From Lachnoclostridium sp. An169 (GTDB taxonomy: Bacteria; Bacillota; Clostridia; Lachnospirales; Lachnospiraceae), in NCBI RefSeq assembly GCF_002160525.1, contig NZ_NFKT01000029.1:1-60993 (forward strand): 60,993 nucleotides of DNA. Reading direction: 5' to 3'. How positions within the stretch are numbered: the first letter of the stretch is position 1; every line of letters begins with the position of its first letter. The position numbers were made by a program, and so were the translations under genes. The notes below the pieces were generated by a model. That model did no database searches. It saw only the letters and a list, made by a program, of their open reading frames with translations, and was not told the DNA's origin. Below are positions 52,495 through 60,993 of this stretch, in pieces.

Positions 52495-54221
52495 TTATGC
52501 TTCCGTGGGAATAAAGGAAAATGTGGTTACGTCGAACAGGCCCATGTCCGTCAGTTTCACTTCCGGAATTACGGCAAGGGACATGAAGCACAGTGTCATG
52601 ACCGGTTCCACGCCGCTGATGCCCAGCTCGGTATATGCTTTCTCATGGATATCCGTAAGTTTGTGATCCACCCATTCGCCGCTCCGGTCGCTCATCAGTC
52701 CGGCGATTGGCATAGGCATGCTCTCGATTACCTTTCCGTCCTTTACAAGAACGATACCGCCTTCCTGCTCAATCAGGCTTCGGACAGCGAATTCCATCTC
52801 TTCGTCGCTGACGCCGACAACGATAATGTTGTGGGAATCATGGGCCACGGAGAGTGCTACGGCTCCTTTGCGGATCCCGTATCCTTTCAGAAATCCGCAG
52901 GCTACGTTTCCGGTTCCCTGGTGCCGCTCTACAACGGCAACCTTTACAAGATCCACTTCCGGATCACGGATGAATTCTCCGTTTTCATCCAGACGGATAT
53001 CTGCAGTTTCCTTCTTTGTCACAACACCGCCGGGCATGATGCCGATGACGTTGACGTGACCGGATTTCAGATGCATTTTAAATTTCTCTTTTGAGAAGTC
53101 TTTTACAACAACGCTTCCTTTCACGGAAGAAATGTCGTGAACCTGGATCTCCGGGAGATATTTTCCTTCCTCCGCGGTCAGCTCTCCTGCGATCCAGACC
53201 CGGTTGACATGGAAGTGTTTCAGATCGTCAAGGAGAACGATGTCCGCCCGGTACCCCGGCGCGATTGCGCCCCTGTCATAGAGACGGAAACACTCTGCCG
53301 CGTTTAAGGTGGCCATGCGGATCGCCGTCACAGGATCCAGTCCTTCCTCTACGCAGATCTGCAGATGATTGTCCAGATGACCTTCATGGAGAATGGTCTT
53401 TGGCTGACGGTCATCGGAGCAGAGCAGGCATCTTCTGCTGTTTTCCGGCGTCACAGCTTTGAGGAGCGTTCTTAAATTGTGACATGCGGATCCCTGTCTT
53501 AAGAGAATATACATGCCCCGCTCAAGCCTGTCCTTCATCTCTTCCACAGTGGAACACTCGTGGTCCGCGAGGATTCCTGCGGCGGCATAGGCGTTCAGCT
53601 CTTTCCCGGTGATTCCGGGGCCGTGTCCGTCGATCAGCTTTCCCTCCTCTTTGGCAGTCATCAGCTTGTCGAGAACAGCGTCGTCCGCCTGAATGACACC
53701 AGGAAAATTCATGAATTCGCCGAGCCCGAGGATCCCTTCCCTTTTGATGGGCTCCTTCATCTCCGGCGCATTGATGACAGCGCCTGCGTGCTCAAAAGGC
53801 GTGGCGGGAACACAGGAGGGCAGCATATATTTGATATCCAGTTTCGTACCTTCTGCTGCATCCATCATATAGTCCAGACCGCGGATTCCGCAGACGTTGA
53901 CGATCTCATGAGGGTCGGCGATGATCGTGGTGCCGCCGTGGGGAACAAGGAGGCGTCCGATCTCCTCCGGGCTTACGTAGAGGATTCGATGTGGATGTGG
54001 CTGTCGATAAAACCGGGAGATGCAAAACGCCCCTCTGCGTCAACCACTTCCTTCCCTTCATAGTCGCCGATGCCTGCGATCTGATTTCCGCAAATGGCGA
54101 TGTCCCCCTCTGTGATTTCTCCGGAAAATACGTTGACAATGCGGCAGTTTTTGATTACAGTGTCAGCCGGAATCCGTCCGGCAGCGGTGTCGATCAGTTT
54201 TTTCAAATCTTCTTTTTTCAT
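52495..54221 (-). pseudogene. ade: Adenine deaminase, frameshifted
   Basis: The gene starts at 54221 (MKKEDLKK, GGAGAG site) and reads normally through the metal-binding motif GFIDSHIHIESST. It then meets a stop at 53973. One base fewer than expected lies between ACG and AGC near 53973-53976; the other frame continues SPEEIGRLL to the end at 52495, with the full catalytic and C-terminal parts of the family (about 575 residues in all). It would convert adenine to hypoxanthine. Either a recent single-base deletion or a sequencing error in this copy; the remainder shows no decay, which favours recent or artefact. Confidence 0.85.
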
Positions 54222-54276
54222 TATGATCTCTCCATTCTTCCGTAATCATAACACCGGCGGGAAAGGTTGGAAACAT

Positions 54277-54312
54277 GTTGATATATTATAAATTTATATC
54301 AACAGTTATTAA
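54277..54312 (-). promoter_or_regulatory. ade promoter under a GTTGATAT dyad
   Basis: Minus strand: TTAATA (54307-54312), 16 bases, TATAAT (54285-54290). The inverted repeat GTTGATAT (54277-54284) / ATATCAAC (54296-54303) spans the -10, so a repressor could block it. The regulator is not known. Confidence 0.5.
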
Positions 54313-54347
54313 CGGTACTTATTAATAATGGAGGCTAAAACGGCGTG

Positions 54348-55235
54348 CTAGAAAGCAGTAAACGGGGTTGTGTTAATAAACCGGCTGATATTGTCGTTAA
54401 AGGGCTGAATCCGGTTGTATAAAAACCCGATCTCGCGCGGAGGAACCGGATCAGACAGCTCGATTTCCATGAGAGCGCCGGAGGCTAATTCTTCTGAGAC
54501 AAACTGCCTGACGACACAGGATATACCGATTCCCATTTTGGCAAATTCGATCAGGAGATCCATTTCACTGGCTTCCAGAATATGAAGCGGCTCAATATTG
54601 TTCCGGCTGTAATAAGCATTGATGTGCTGCCGGGAAACATTGTCTCTGTTGAGAAGCATGATATTGCCGTATTGAAATATATCGTCATTTTTACAGTTTA
54701 ATTTTTGAAAATATGAAGGAGCGCAGACAAAAATATACTCGATCCTGCCGAGCGAGTGATATTCTGCGCTCCCTGTATTTTCCGGCTTTGCCCCAAGAGC
54801 GAGATCGATGCTGCATTCTCTAAGCATGGCGCATGCCTGTGCCGAAGAGGTACAGGTGATGGACACATCCGTGTTCGGATATTTCCCGGTGAATACTTTC
54901 AGATAAGGAAGAAGGAAATGCTTGCATAGCACATTACTGGAGGCAATCCGCAGATATCCGGTTCGTTCCGGAAAACGGAGCGCATTTTCTGTGTCAGAGA
55001 GCATGTGAAAGGCTCTTTTTACACTGTCATACAGTACCCGTCCCTTTTCCGTCAGTTCCACGCCCTTGGGATTGCGGAGAAACAGTGTGGTGTTGAGGTT
55101 TTCTTCAAGCTTTTTAACAGCAATGCTGACCGCGGGCTGGGACAGATATAACTGCCCCGCGGTTTTCGAAATACTTTTGTTCTCGGCAACAGCAAGAAAG
55201 ATCTTATACTTTGACAGATTCTCAAACGTATCCAT
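54348..55235 (-). CDS. LysR-family regulator
   Basis: A 295-residue LysR protein: N-terminal winged helix (about 5-65: YKIFLAVAENKSISKTAGQLYLSQPAVSIAVKKLEE split over two stretches) and a type 2 periplasmic-binding effector domain. Effector unknown. AGGAG site. It faces a SAM methyltransferase gene, a usual arrangement for LysR and its target, with AT-rich dyads between them. Confidence 0.9.
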   Translation of the reverse strand: MDTFENLSKYKIFLAVAENKSISKTAGQLYLSQPAVSIAVKKLEENLNTTLFLRNPKGVELTEKGRVLYDSVKRAFHMLSDTENALRFPERTGYLRIASSNVLCKHFLLPYLKVFTGKYPNTDVSITCTSSAQACAMLRECSIDLALGAKPENTGSAEYHSLGRIEYIFVCAPSYFQKLNCKNDDIFQYGNIMLLNRDNVSRQHINAYYSRNNIEPLHILEASEMDLLIEFAKMGIGISCVVRQFVSEELASGALMEIELSDPVPPREIGFLYNRIQPFNDNISRFINTTPFTAF

Positions 55236-55282
55236 GACTTCTCCTATAAATTCAATTTATATATTTTATAAAAATCATATAT

Positions 55283-55311
55283 TTGAACTATATCATTGGC
55301 GATAGTATAAT
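55283..55311 (+). promoter_or_regulatory. Promoter of the SAM methyltransferase gene
   Basis: TTGAAC (55283-55288), a 17-base spacer, TATAAT (55306-55311). The AT-rich dyad around 55255-55282 may be a LysR site. Confidence 0.65.
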
Positions 55312-55356
55312 TCAAGAAAAGAACGAGAAAAAACGAAAATAAGGAGAAAAACGGAT

Positions 55357-56184
55357 ATGGGAACATTTGAGTTTGACGGGGAAAAGTATAAGAGGGCTTC
55401 CACTCACCAGAAAGAGTGGGGAAGGGAACTGATCACCCGGCTTGTGTTGAAGGGAAATGAAAGGATCCTGGATCTGGGATGTGGTGACGGCATCCTTACG
55501 GAACAACTGGCAGATCTGGTCCCGTCGGGAAGGACTGTGGGGATTGATGCGTCCGCGGGAATGATTGAGACGGCGGGGAAGATTGAAAAGGATAATCTGG
55601 AATTTCTGCATCTGGATATAAATAAGATGGATTTCAAGGAAGAATTTGATGTGATATTTTCCAATGCGGCCCTGCACTGGGTGAAAGACCACGAGAGACT
55701 GCTGCGGAGTTCTTATAAAGCGCTAAAGCCGGGCGGAGTTATCCTCTGGAGCTTTGCCGGAGAGGGAAACTGCCGGAACTTTTTTGAGGTAATTCAGAGG
55801 AAGATGGCGGAGAAAAAGTACGCGGAATATTTCCGTAATTTTGAATGGCCCTGGTTTATGCCCTCAGAGGCGCAGTATGAAAAGCTGATATCGGATAAAG
55901 GTTTTGATAAAATACAGGTCTCAATCGCAAACCGGGATAGATTCTTCCCTTCCGCTGAGGAAATGGCAAAATGGATAGAACAGCCGAGCATCGTGCCGTT
56001 TATCAAAAATATTCCGGAGAACATGAAGGAATCGTTTCTTCGGGAGGTAACGGAAGCGATGATAGAAAAGACGCGGCAGGAGGATGGGACCTGCTTTGAG
56101 TCGTTTCGTAGGATTGAGGTGTATGCGGTGAAGGGGGAGAAGCAGTATGACGAGGGAGAAAATTCTTGCCGGGCAGCTTTATGA
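55357..56184 (+). CDS. Class I SAM-dependent methyltransferase
   Basis: A 275-residue methyltransferase like the trans-aconitate methyltransferase group. SAM motif I ILDLGCGDGIL (about 31-41), motif II VGIDASAGMI, motif IV FSNAALHWVKD and a C-terminal half with WIEQPS. Substrate unknown. AAGGAG site. It faces the LysR gene, which may control it. Its end overlaps the start of the broken O-acetyltransferase by 38 bases. Confidence 0.88.
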   Translation: MGTFEFDGEKYKRASTHQKEWGRELITRLVLKGNERILDLGCGDGILTEQLADLVPSGRTVGIDASAGMIETAGKIEKDNLEFLHLDINKMDFKEEFDVIFSNAALHWVKDHERLLRSSYKALKPGGVILWSFAGEGNCRNFFEVIQRKMAEKKYAEYFRNFEWPWFMPSEAQYEKLISDKGFDKIQVSIANRDRFFPSAEEMAKWIEQPSIVPFIKNIPENMKESFLREVTEAMIEKTRQEDGTCFESFRRIEVYAVKGEKQYDEGENSCRAAL

Positions 56185-56638
56185 CTACGGTGGTGCAGAG
56201 CTCCTGCGGCAGTGGCATAGGGCAAAGGATCTGGTAAGAGACTATAACCGGGCGGATTCGGCTGATGTACGGGAAAAGGAGCGGATTTCAAATGAACTTC
56301 TGGGAGGAAGAGGAAAAAATCTCTGGATAACAGCACCGTTCTATGTTGATTACGGCAATAACATTTATTTCGGAAATAACTGTGAAGTGAATATGAACTT
56401 TACGTTTTTAGATGACAATGAGATAAGGATAGGTGATAATGCCCTGATCGCACCAAATGTTCAGATATATACGGCGTTTCATCCGATGAATGCAGCGGAG
56501 CGGTTCGGGGAGAAAAAAGAAGACGGTTCTTTTGCATTCTGCAAAACACGGACAGCCCCTGTAGTAACCAGACAATGTGATCGCTTACGGAAATCCCTGC
56601 AGAGTGGTAAGAGAAAACGTGACATCCTGAAAATTTAA
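56147..56638 (+). pseudogene. Sugar O-acetyltransferase (Maa/NodL type) with deletion and frameshift
   Basis: Residues 1-140 match the maltose/galactoside O-acetyltransferase family, including the left-handed beta-helix start (FYVDYGNNIYFGNNCEVNMN) and AFHP. After TAPV the usual IGDNVWIGGG coils are missing. The frame enters VVTRQCD, while another frame encodes the family ending DNVIAYGNPCRVVRENVTS and stops near 56632. About 30 residues were lost plus a frame change, so the active-site region is incomplete. Probably non-functional. Confidence 0.8.
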
Positions 56639-56673
56639 AAAACTAGCACTCACCGCTTACCGTGTGGTGGGGG

Positions 56674-56709
56674 CTGTGGCATCAGAGCCCGTAAAGCTTT
56701 ATTTTACGG
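56674..56709 (+). repeat. Direct repeat, copy A
   Basis: Matches 57467-57503 at about 28 of 36 positions, sharing CTGTGG, GAGCCC, TAAAGC and TTATTTTAC. It can form a GTAAA/TTTAC hairpin. May be an old element end or terminator. Confidence 0.55.
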
Positions 56710-56794
56710 ACTTTCTTAGCATTTACAACTTTTTGATTTGCTTCAAAAATGACTCACTACACTAAATGTACGCCGTCGTTTTTTTCACAATATC

Positions 56795-56940
56795 TTGAAT
56801 CCTGCCGCCAGATATGCTATATTGAAAATAGAAAAGGGGGGAACCATAGAAGCGACCTACCCTTGTACAATTTAATTAAGCTAAATGTTTTTCGACATTA
56901 GCCGTCAGCTATTCGCAGTAGTTGGCGGCTATTTTCTTTT
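56795..56940 (+). ncRNA. Antisense RNA antitoxin of a type I TA locus
   Basis: Promoter TTGAAT (56795-56800), 17 bases, TGC-TATATT (-10 at 56818-56823), and a terminator hairpin at 56900-56930 followed by ATTTTCTTTT. The predicted RNA of about 110 bases overlaps the 3' end of the toxin gene on the other strand, as in TxpA/RatA-like systems (inference). Confidence 0.65.
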
Positions 56941-57030
56941 ATCCTTGAAAATCTCATAAATAAGACTAACAAGGGCAACAATGAATATTAAAAGCTGAAT
57001 CAGATCAGCATATGTAACATACATTGGCAT
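56929..57030 (-). CDS. Holin-like small toxin of a type I toxin-antitoxin locus
   Basis: A 33-residue peptide matching the putative holin-like toxin family: MPMYVTYADLIQ, a single membrane helix of about 18 residues (LLIFIVALVSLIYEIF), and a short basic tail KDKRK. Such peptides damage the cell membrane when over-produced. The start at 57030 has AAGGAGGGCG. Upstream CCCTCC can pair with that site, so translation is probably hindered until the leader opens. The antisense RNA covers its 3' end. Not on longer gene lists because of its size. Confidence 0.85.
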   Translation of the reverse strand: MPMYVTYADLIQLLIFIVALVSLIYEIFKDKRK

Positions 57031-57114
57031 CGCCCTCCTTTCTTTCGTCCGGAGGGTTAGCCCCTCCGAAAATCAGAGGGTAAGCCGCCTGGCTCTATAG
57101 CTTCCCATGTTGCC

Positions 57115-57143
57115 ATTCTAGCATGCCGCCGTTATTTCTTCAA
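57115..57143 (-). promoter_or_regulatory. Promoter of the holin-like toxin
   Basis: Minus strand: TTGAAG (57138-57143), 17 bases, TGC-TAGAAT (-10 at 57115-57120). Leader about 80 bases with paired GGAGGG/CCCTCC segments. Confidence 0.6.
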
Positions 57144-57466
57144 TCTCATTTCTACATCCTGATATAATTTTATTGAATCTCTCAATGCCACCGATACCTT
57201 CTTTCTATACCCTTGAAAATTTTTCCGATTCTCTATAATTTTTGTCCGTATTTAACGCTTTTTGCATTAATCACTCATAATATAATCCTAGATGTCCCCA
57301 GGGTTAACGTCTTCCCTCTTAACTATGCCATTTACTACGCCATTTCCGCAAAAAACCACACCATTTGACACTCCCAGACAAAAAGTCAGCGCCCGCAGAA
57401 ACCTTGTAAAATCAAAATCTTAAAAAATGAACATTCACCTTTTGGCTCGTTTGGGGTGGTTTTGTC

Positions 57467-57503
57467 CTGTGGTGTAAGAGCCCATAAAGCCTTATTTTAC
57501 AAG
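57467..57503 (+). repeat. Direct repeat, copy B
   Basis: Partner of 56674-56709, about 790 bases apart. It overlaps the right arm of the inverted-repeat element. Confidence 0.5.
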
Positions 57504-57530
57504 GGTTTTGCGGGCTCTTACTTTTTGTTT
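57474..57530 (+). terminator. Terminator within the inverted-repeat element
   Basis: GTAAGAGCCC (57474-57483) pairs perfectly with GGGCTCTTAC (57512-57521), followed by TTTTTGTTT. Confidence 0.75.
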
Positions 57531-57660
57531 GGGAGTGTCAAAAATCGTTATTTTGAAAGAAAATGGTGTAGTAAAATGCAAGATAGATGGTTGTACTCCA
57601 AGTCTTTCTATGAGAAAATAAATTAAGTATATTCGATAATCAGGAGGACCGAAGTTAAAA

Positions 57661-59001
57661 ATGAAAAAATATGTTCAGGAGGCAACAGATATAAATGTCT
57701 GGACATCTTTAAAAGAAGACACTTTTGATAGGGGTAAAGACATCCGGGAATTTATAGAAGGTTTGGAATTGATTGAAGGAAACGCTTTTATTAGTTTGGA
57801 TGCAAAATGGGGAGATGGAAAAACTTTTTTTGTCAGACAGATAGAGGAAACATTAAAATATTTCCGGGCAAAGCAAATGGAAACGGAAGAAAAGCTATTA
57901 AAGGATTTAGAATCATATGAGTACTTAAAAGAAAGCGTAGCTGTAAAGGAGACTACAGTGGAGCATATTTATTTGCCGGTTTATTATAATGCGTGGATGT
58001 ATGATGATCATAATGATCCCTTAATGTCGCTCTTACTCGTAATGACAAAACAGTGTGGCGGGGCGTACAATACGAAAATCAATACGAAATCCCTCGGTGA
58101 ACGGTTGCTTGCAGTTGCTTCTTCCCTGCCGATTTCAATCAAAAAGATAAATCCGGCTACAATTATAAAAGATCTCCAAGAGGGAAAGATGGATATATTG
58201 AGTGCAGTCAAAACAGAAGAAGATATCAAAGAATGTGTTCGCGATGTCTTTAATGATATTATTGTGGAAGAAGCTGAAAAGCTTGTGGTTTTTATTGATG
58301 AATTGGATCGTTGCAAACCGTCTTTTGCAATTGAAATGTTGGAAAGAATCAAACATTATTTTGATGATGAAAGAATCATTTTTGTAGTATCATTGAACAA
58401 GGAACAATTGATACATACTATTTCAAATTATTATGGGAGCGAATTTGATGCAACCAGATATTTGAATCGTTTTTTTGATGTTTCAATCAATTTGCCTGAG
58501 ATTAGCTGGTATCAGAAACAAAAAGTACAGTGTACCAATTCAGAGCGTTTTTGGATAACGCTAATTGCAGATGAACTTAGTGATTATTATGGATTTTCTC
58601 TTAGAGATAAACTTATTTATAAAAGCAGCATTGAGTCACTACCTCGAGATGTTGGAGATGCATTTAGTCAGGATAAGATGTATCTTAATATTTTCGAAGT
58701 AATCATTGTTCTTTTAGATATGGTCGATGCAAAAGAGAAAAAGGCTTTTTTGGAAGGAAAGAGTAATATTTTAATTGACTTAATGCCCAGAATAGAAATT
58801 TATAAAAAGTATATTCTCAGAAGCTTCGGGATTGACATAAGAGATGATTGTGAAGAAAAACTTACAGAAAAATATAAACTGGTTCAAGAGGTTTATGAGT
58901 ATGTATTTGGAAGAGACACTGAGGAATATTTTAAGGAAGCAGATATCAGTAGGAATCTGAAAGAAATTTGTATAAAAGCCTGCAATGGACTAAAATCTTA
59001 G
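57661..59001 (+). CDS. KAP-family P-loop NTPase
   Basis: A 446-residue KAP NTPase. Walker A is AKWGDGKT (K54, T55), and Walker B is LVVFIDELDRCKP (D213, E214), a KAP hallmark; an arginine-rich segment follows. No membrane helices are evident, unlike many KAP proteins. KAP ATPases occur in several anti-phage systems as sensor or motor parts. It is AT-rich and lies 28 bases before a GmrSD-type nuclease gene, so the two likely form an operon and act together (inference). The ribosome site AGGAGG is about 12 bases from the start. Confidence 0.85.
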   Translation: MKKYVQEATDINVWTSLKEDTFDRGKDIREFIEGLELIEGNAFISLDAKWGDGKTFFVRQIEETLKYFRAKQMETEEKLLKDLESYEYLKESVAVKETTVEHIYLPVYYNAWMYDDHNDPLMSLLLVMTKQCGGAYNTKINTKSLGERLLAVASSLPISIKKINPATIIKDLQEGKMDILSAVKTEEDIKECVRDVFNDIIVEEAEKLVVFIDELDRCKPSFAIEMLERIKHYFDDERIIFVVSLNKEQLIHTISNYYGSEFDATRYLNRFFDVSINLPEISWYQKQKVQCTNSERFWITLIADELSDYYGFSLRDKLIYKSSIESLPRDVGDAFSQDKMYLNIFEVIIVLLDMVDAKEKKAFLEGKSNILIDLMPRIEIYKKYILRSFGIDIRDDCEEKLTEKYKLVQEVYEYVFGRDTEEYFKEADISRNLKEICIKACNGLKS

Positions 59002-59029
59002 AATAGAAAAAAGTAGAGAGGTTACAAAT

Positions 59030-60880
59030 ATGATTAAAACAGTAGATCAAACCACCGTGGCTGAAATTTTTTCAATTAACAATGACAAAATTTATAGGAT
59101 TCCTAAATATCAGCGTGAATATACATGGGGAATCAATGATTGGGATGCGCTGTTCAACGATATTACAGATAATGATTATGGTTATTTCCTTGGGTCATAT
59201 ATCTGCGTAAACAACGGATCTTTAAATGGAACAATACTTGAGGTGATTGATGGACAGCAGCGTTTTTCTACGTTGATGTTACTTTTAACAGCACTATATG
59301 ATAAACTGTCTGAGCATAAAGCAGAAATGGATGACGATGATCAAAATGATCTTGCCAATTTAAGATGTGAATTAGCGAACAAGAAACGACAAAATTTTAT
59401 TGCTAATGGACAGAAGAAAACAGAATACAAACAACGTTTATTTCTTCAAAAACAAAATATGAATGACGAAGATTTTTCATATATTCTGTATGATAAGGGG
59501 ATTATAACCGATCAAAAAGCTAAGCCGTTAAACTTTGGAAATCGACGTATCGCGAAAGCTTATAGACACTTCGGCAAATTGATTGAAGATGAAGTTGTAG
59601 AAATCAGGAATGAGAATCATAACATAACAGAAGTGGGAGCACTCTTTAGTATTGTTCGTAAATTTGAGACAGCCGTTCTCGTTGGAATTGAAGTTGATAC
59701 AAATAAAGATGCGTATATGCTTTTTGAATCATTGAATCATAGAGGCGTTCCGTTGTCCGCATTGGATTTAATAAAAAATACTTTAATTGCACAGGCTGAA
59801 GATGCTTCTGATGCAGATAATAGTTATGAAAAATGGAAACATATTTTGAACTGTGTTGGACAAGATGATTATTCAGGTCAGGAACGTTTTTTCAGACAAT
59901 ATTACAATGCTTTTAGAGAAGAATTAAATGCTCCATATCCTAAAACCGATAAACGTTACTATCTGGGGTATCTTGCTACAAGAACAACACTTCTTGATAT
60001 TTACGAAAAAATGATAAAGGATAATTATAAACGGCTCCTTGATGATTTGTCTGAAAAAGCAGAGCGTTATTCAGTTATCGTAAATAACAGTGATGAGGTC
60101 TATACATATACAGAAGCATTGCAGGACTTGGGCCGAATAGCTGGTGCACCTTCTTATATTTTGTTGTTGTACCTCATGTCAAATCAGACTAAACTTAATC
60201 TGGAAGATTCAGATCTGAATGCAATAATTAGAGCTTTGATTACGTTTTTCGTTCGCCGTAATGTAACTGATGTTCCTAATACAAGAAAACTTACACAGTT
60301 ATTTATGGATATAATTGCAGAAGTGAAAATGTTGCAGGGAAATGATATTGTACAAGTGGTTCATGATAGATTGCAGATAATTTCAGCACCAGACAGTGTT
60401 TTTGAAGAAAAATTACGGGGGCCGGTTTATGATGAAAATCCTGAAGCTACAAGATTCATGTTGTGTAGCATAGAAGCTCAAAATCAAACAAAAGAAATTT
60501 ATGCGGATCTTTGGGCGAGAGATAATAATAAAAAATATGTATGGACTATTGAACATATTTTCCCAGAAGGAGAGAATATACCAGCCTCATGGGTTCAGAT
60601 GATTGCAGATGGAAATGCTGCTTTGGCAAAGCAATATCGCCTGGACTATGTACATACAATTGGTAACTTGACGATCACTGGATATAATCAGAATCTTTCT
60701 AATATGTCATTTGACCAGAAAAGAGATAGAAAATCTAAGGACAAAACAAAAGAGATTGGATATAAAAATGGTTTGTACCTGAATAAAGATGTTGTAAATC
60801 AAAGTAAATGGACGGTGGATAAAATCCGAAATAGAACGGATGTGCTTGTAAAGATTCTTATGGAAATGTATAAATGGTAA
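59030..60880 (+). CDS. GmrSD-type (DUF262/DUF1524) nuclease
   Basis: A 616-residue protein with the two halves of GmrSD in one chain. The N-terminal DUF262 domain (ParB-like NTPase) has IPKYQREYTW and the key motif DGQQR (74-78). The C-terminal DUF1524 HNH nuclease has IEHIFPEG (H509) and GNLTITGYNQNLSN (about 545-560). GmrSD enzymes cut modified phage DNA using nucleotides; all key motifs are present. The AGAGAGGT site fits. Together with the KAP gene it looks like a two-gene defence module. Confidence 0.9.
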   Translation: MIKTVDQTTVAEIFSINNDKIYRIPKYQREYTWGINDWDALFNDITDNDYGYFLGSYICVNNGSLNGTILEVIDGQQRFSTLMLLLTALYDKLSEHKAEMDDDDQNDLANLRCELANKKRQNFIANGQKKTEYKQRLFLQKQNMNDEDFSYILYDKGIITDQKAKPLNFGNRRIAKAYRHFGKLIEDEVVEIRNENHNITEVGALFSIVRKFETAVLVGIEVDTNKDAYMLFESLNHRGVPLSALDLIKNTLIAQAEDASDADNSYEKWKHILNCVGQDDYSGQERFFRQYYNAFREELNAPYPKTDKRYYLGYLATRTTLLDIYEKMIKDNYKRLLDDLSEKAERYSVIVNNSDEVYTYTEALQDLGRIAGAPSYILLLYLMSNQTKLNLEDSDLNAIIRALITFFVRRNVTDVPNTRKLTQLFMDIIAEVKMLQGNDIVQVVHDRLQIISAPDSVFEEKLRGPVYDENPEATRFMLCSIEAQNQTKEIYADLWARDNNKKYVWTIEHIFPEGENIPASWVQMIADGNAALAKQYRLDYVHTIGNLTITGYNQNLSNMSFDQKRDRKSKDKTKEIGYKNGLYLNKDVVNQSKWTVDKIRNRTDVLVKILMEMYKW

Positions 60881-60920
60881 AAATGTAAGTAGGTAATCAT
60901 CCGTATCTTGACAAAATATG

Positions 60921-60950
60921 AAAATCCCCCAGTATTTACCGGGGGAAAAT
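60921..60950 (+). terminator. Terminator after the nuclease gene
   Basis: TTTTCCCCC-type stem: TCCCCC (60925-60930) pairs with GGGGGA (60941-60946), extended by AAAAT on both sides. Possibly works on both strands. The last 43 bases of the window hold nothing recognisable. Confidence 0.65.
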
Positions 60951-60993
60951 TAGTCTCTCATTTTTCAGTTTGCTGCGGCAGTCAGCCGGCAGG

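Larger units (their letters stand above)
57364..57542. mobile_element. 179-bp inverted-repeat (MITE-like) element
   Basis: Left arm 57364-57412 and right arm 57494-57542 are inverted copies of 49 bases differing at about five positions, both ending in TTTGACACTCCC outward. The 81-base centre holds no gene. The right arm includes half of a strong terminator hairpin. No clear target-site duplication was seen. Confidence 0.7.
56639..57660. other. Gene-poor accessory patch
   Basis: About 1 kb rich in mobile-element debris. It holds direct repeats at 56674 and 57467, a type I toxin-antitoxin locus (56795-57143) and a 179-bp inverted-repeat element (57364-57542). The rest (57144-57363) is AT-rich and carries nothing I can identify. 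Confidence 0.6.

Noticed and set aside
1..60993. tRNA or rRNA genes
   Set aside because: No T-loop GGTTCRA patterns with matching stems, and no rRNA-like stretches were noticed; a tRNA scan would be decisive.

Overview
The window looks like chromosome of a Gram-positive anaerobe of the class Clostridia, most likely family Lachnospiraceae (inference). Reasons: a clpC operon headed by a McsA-like zinc protein, the gdpP-rplI-dnaB block, mutS2, yhaM, a ctc-type bL25, an Hcp (hybrid cluster protein), an EFR1 flavodoxin-ferredoxin, an RlmD-type methyltransferase carrying the start of a C-terminal extension I associate with this family, and strong AGGAGG ribosome sites with TTGACA/TATAAT promoters. 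No rRNA, tRNA or CRISPR array was found.

Layout. 1-106 is the 3' end of a group II intron (domains V/VI). 381-3339: mcsA-like gene and clpC. 3549-4976: AT-rich AlbA/Schlafen-type regulator. 5051-8641: a Cys-rich MarR regulator facing a DUF134 gene and a three-part CoA-disulfide reductase/rhodanese/sulfite-reductase fusion (sulfur redox module). 8886-12749: gdpP-rplI-dnaB. 12746-19974: MerR regulator, 56-aa ferredoxin, a lone sugar-type binding lipoprotein facing a two-component system, and mutS2. 20126-23952: degenerate HtrA-like protein, yhaM, and an rlmD-like gene that seems cut short at the edge of an AT-rich island.

The island (about 23940-29570) holds a RhuM-like/Doc pair, a three-gene cassette (HTH protein with hydrophobic tail, membrane-anchored protein, zinc ribbon), and a two-gene cassette made of a winged-helix (HARE-like) protein and a catalytically dead cytosine-C5 methyltransferase fused to DUF4062 and a coiled coil. 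The last is my best candidate for an undescribed, probably defensive, system.

29880-43724 is mostly housekeeping and redox: an Old-Yellow-Enzyme-type reductase, an orphan RelB/DinJ antitoxin running into an rRNA methyltransferase gene, an AAA/PD-(D/E)XK protein, ctc, a second two-component system, hcp with a divergent Crp/Fnr regulator and a well placed operator, and a second dnaK. 43905-47101 pairs a radical SAM enzyme with a paralogue that has lost the cluster cysteines, followed by an EFR1 ferredoxin. 47330-56638 holds an aldo/keto reductase, glgB, TetR, AraC and LysR regulators, a 58-aa small protein with its own promoter and terminator, and broken adenine deaminase and O-acetyltransferase genes.

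The right end (56640-60993) is another accessory patch: a type I toxin-antitoxin locus, a 179-bp inverted-repeat element, and a KAP P-loop NTPase next to a GmrSD/DUF262-type nuclease, which together look like a defence module. All functional statements rest on reading the sequence; no database search was run.
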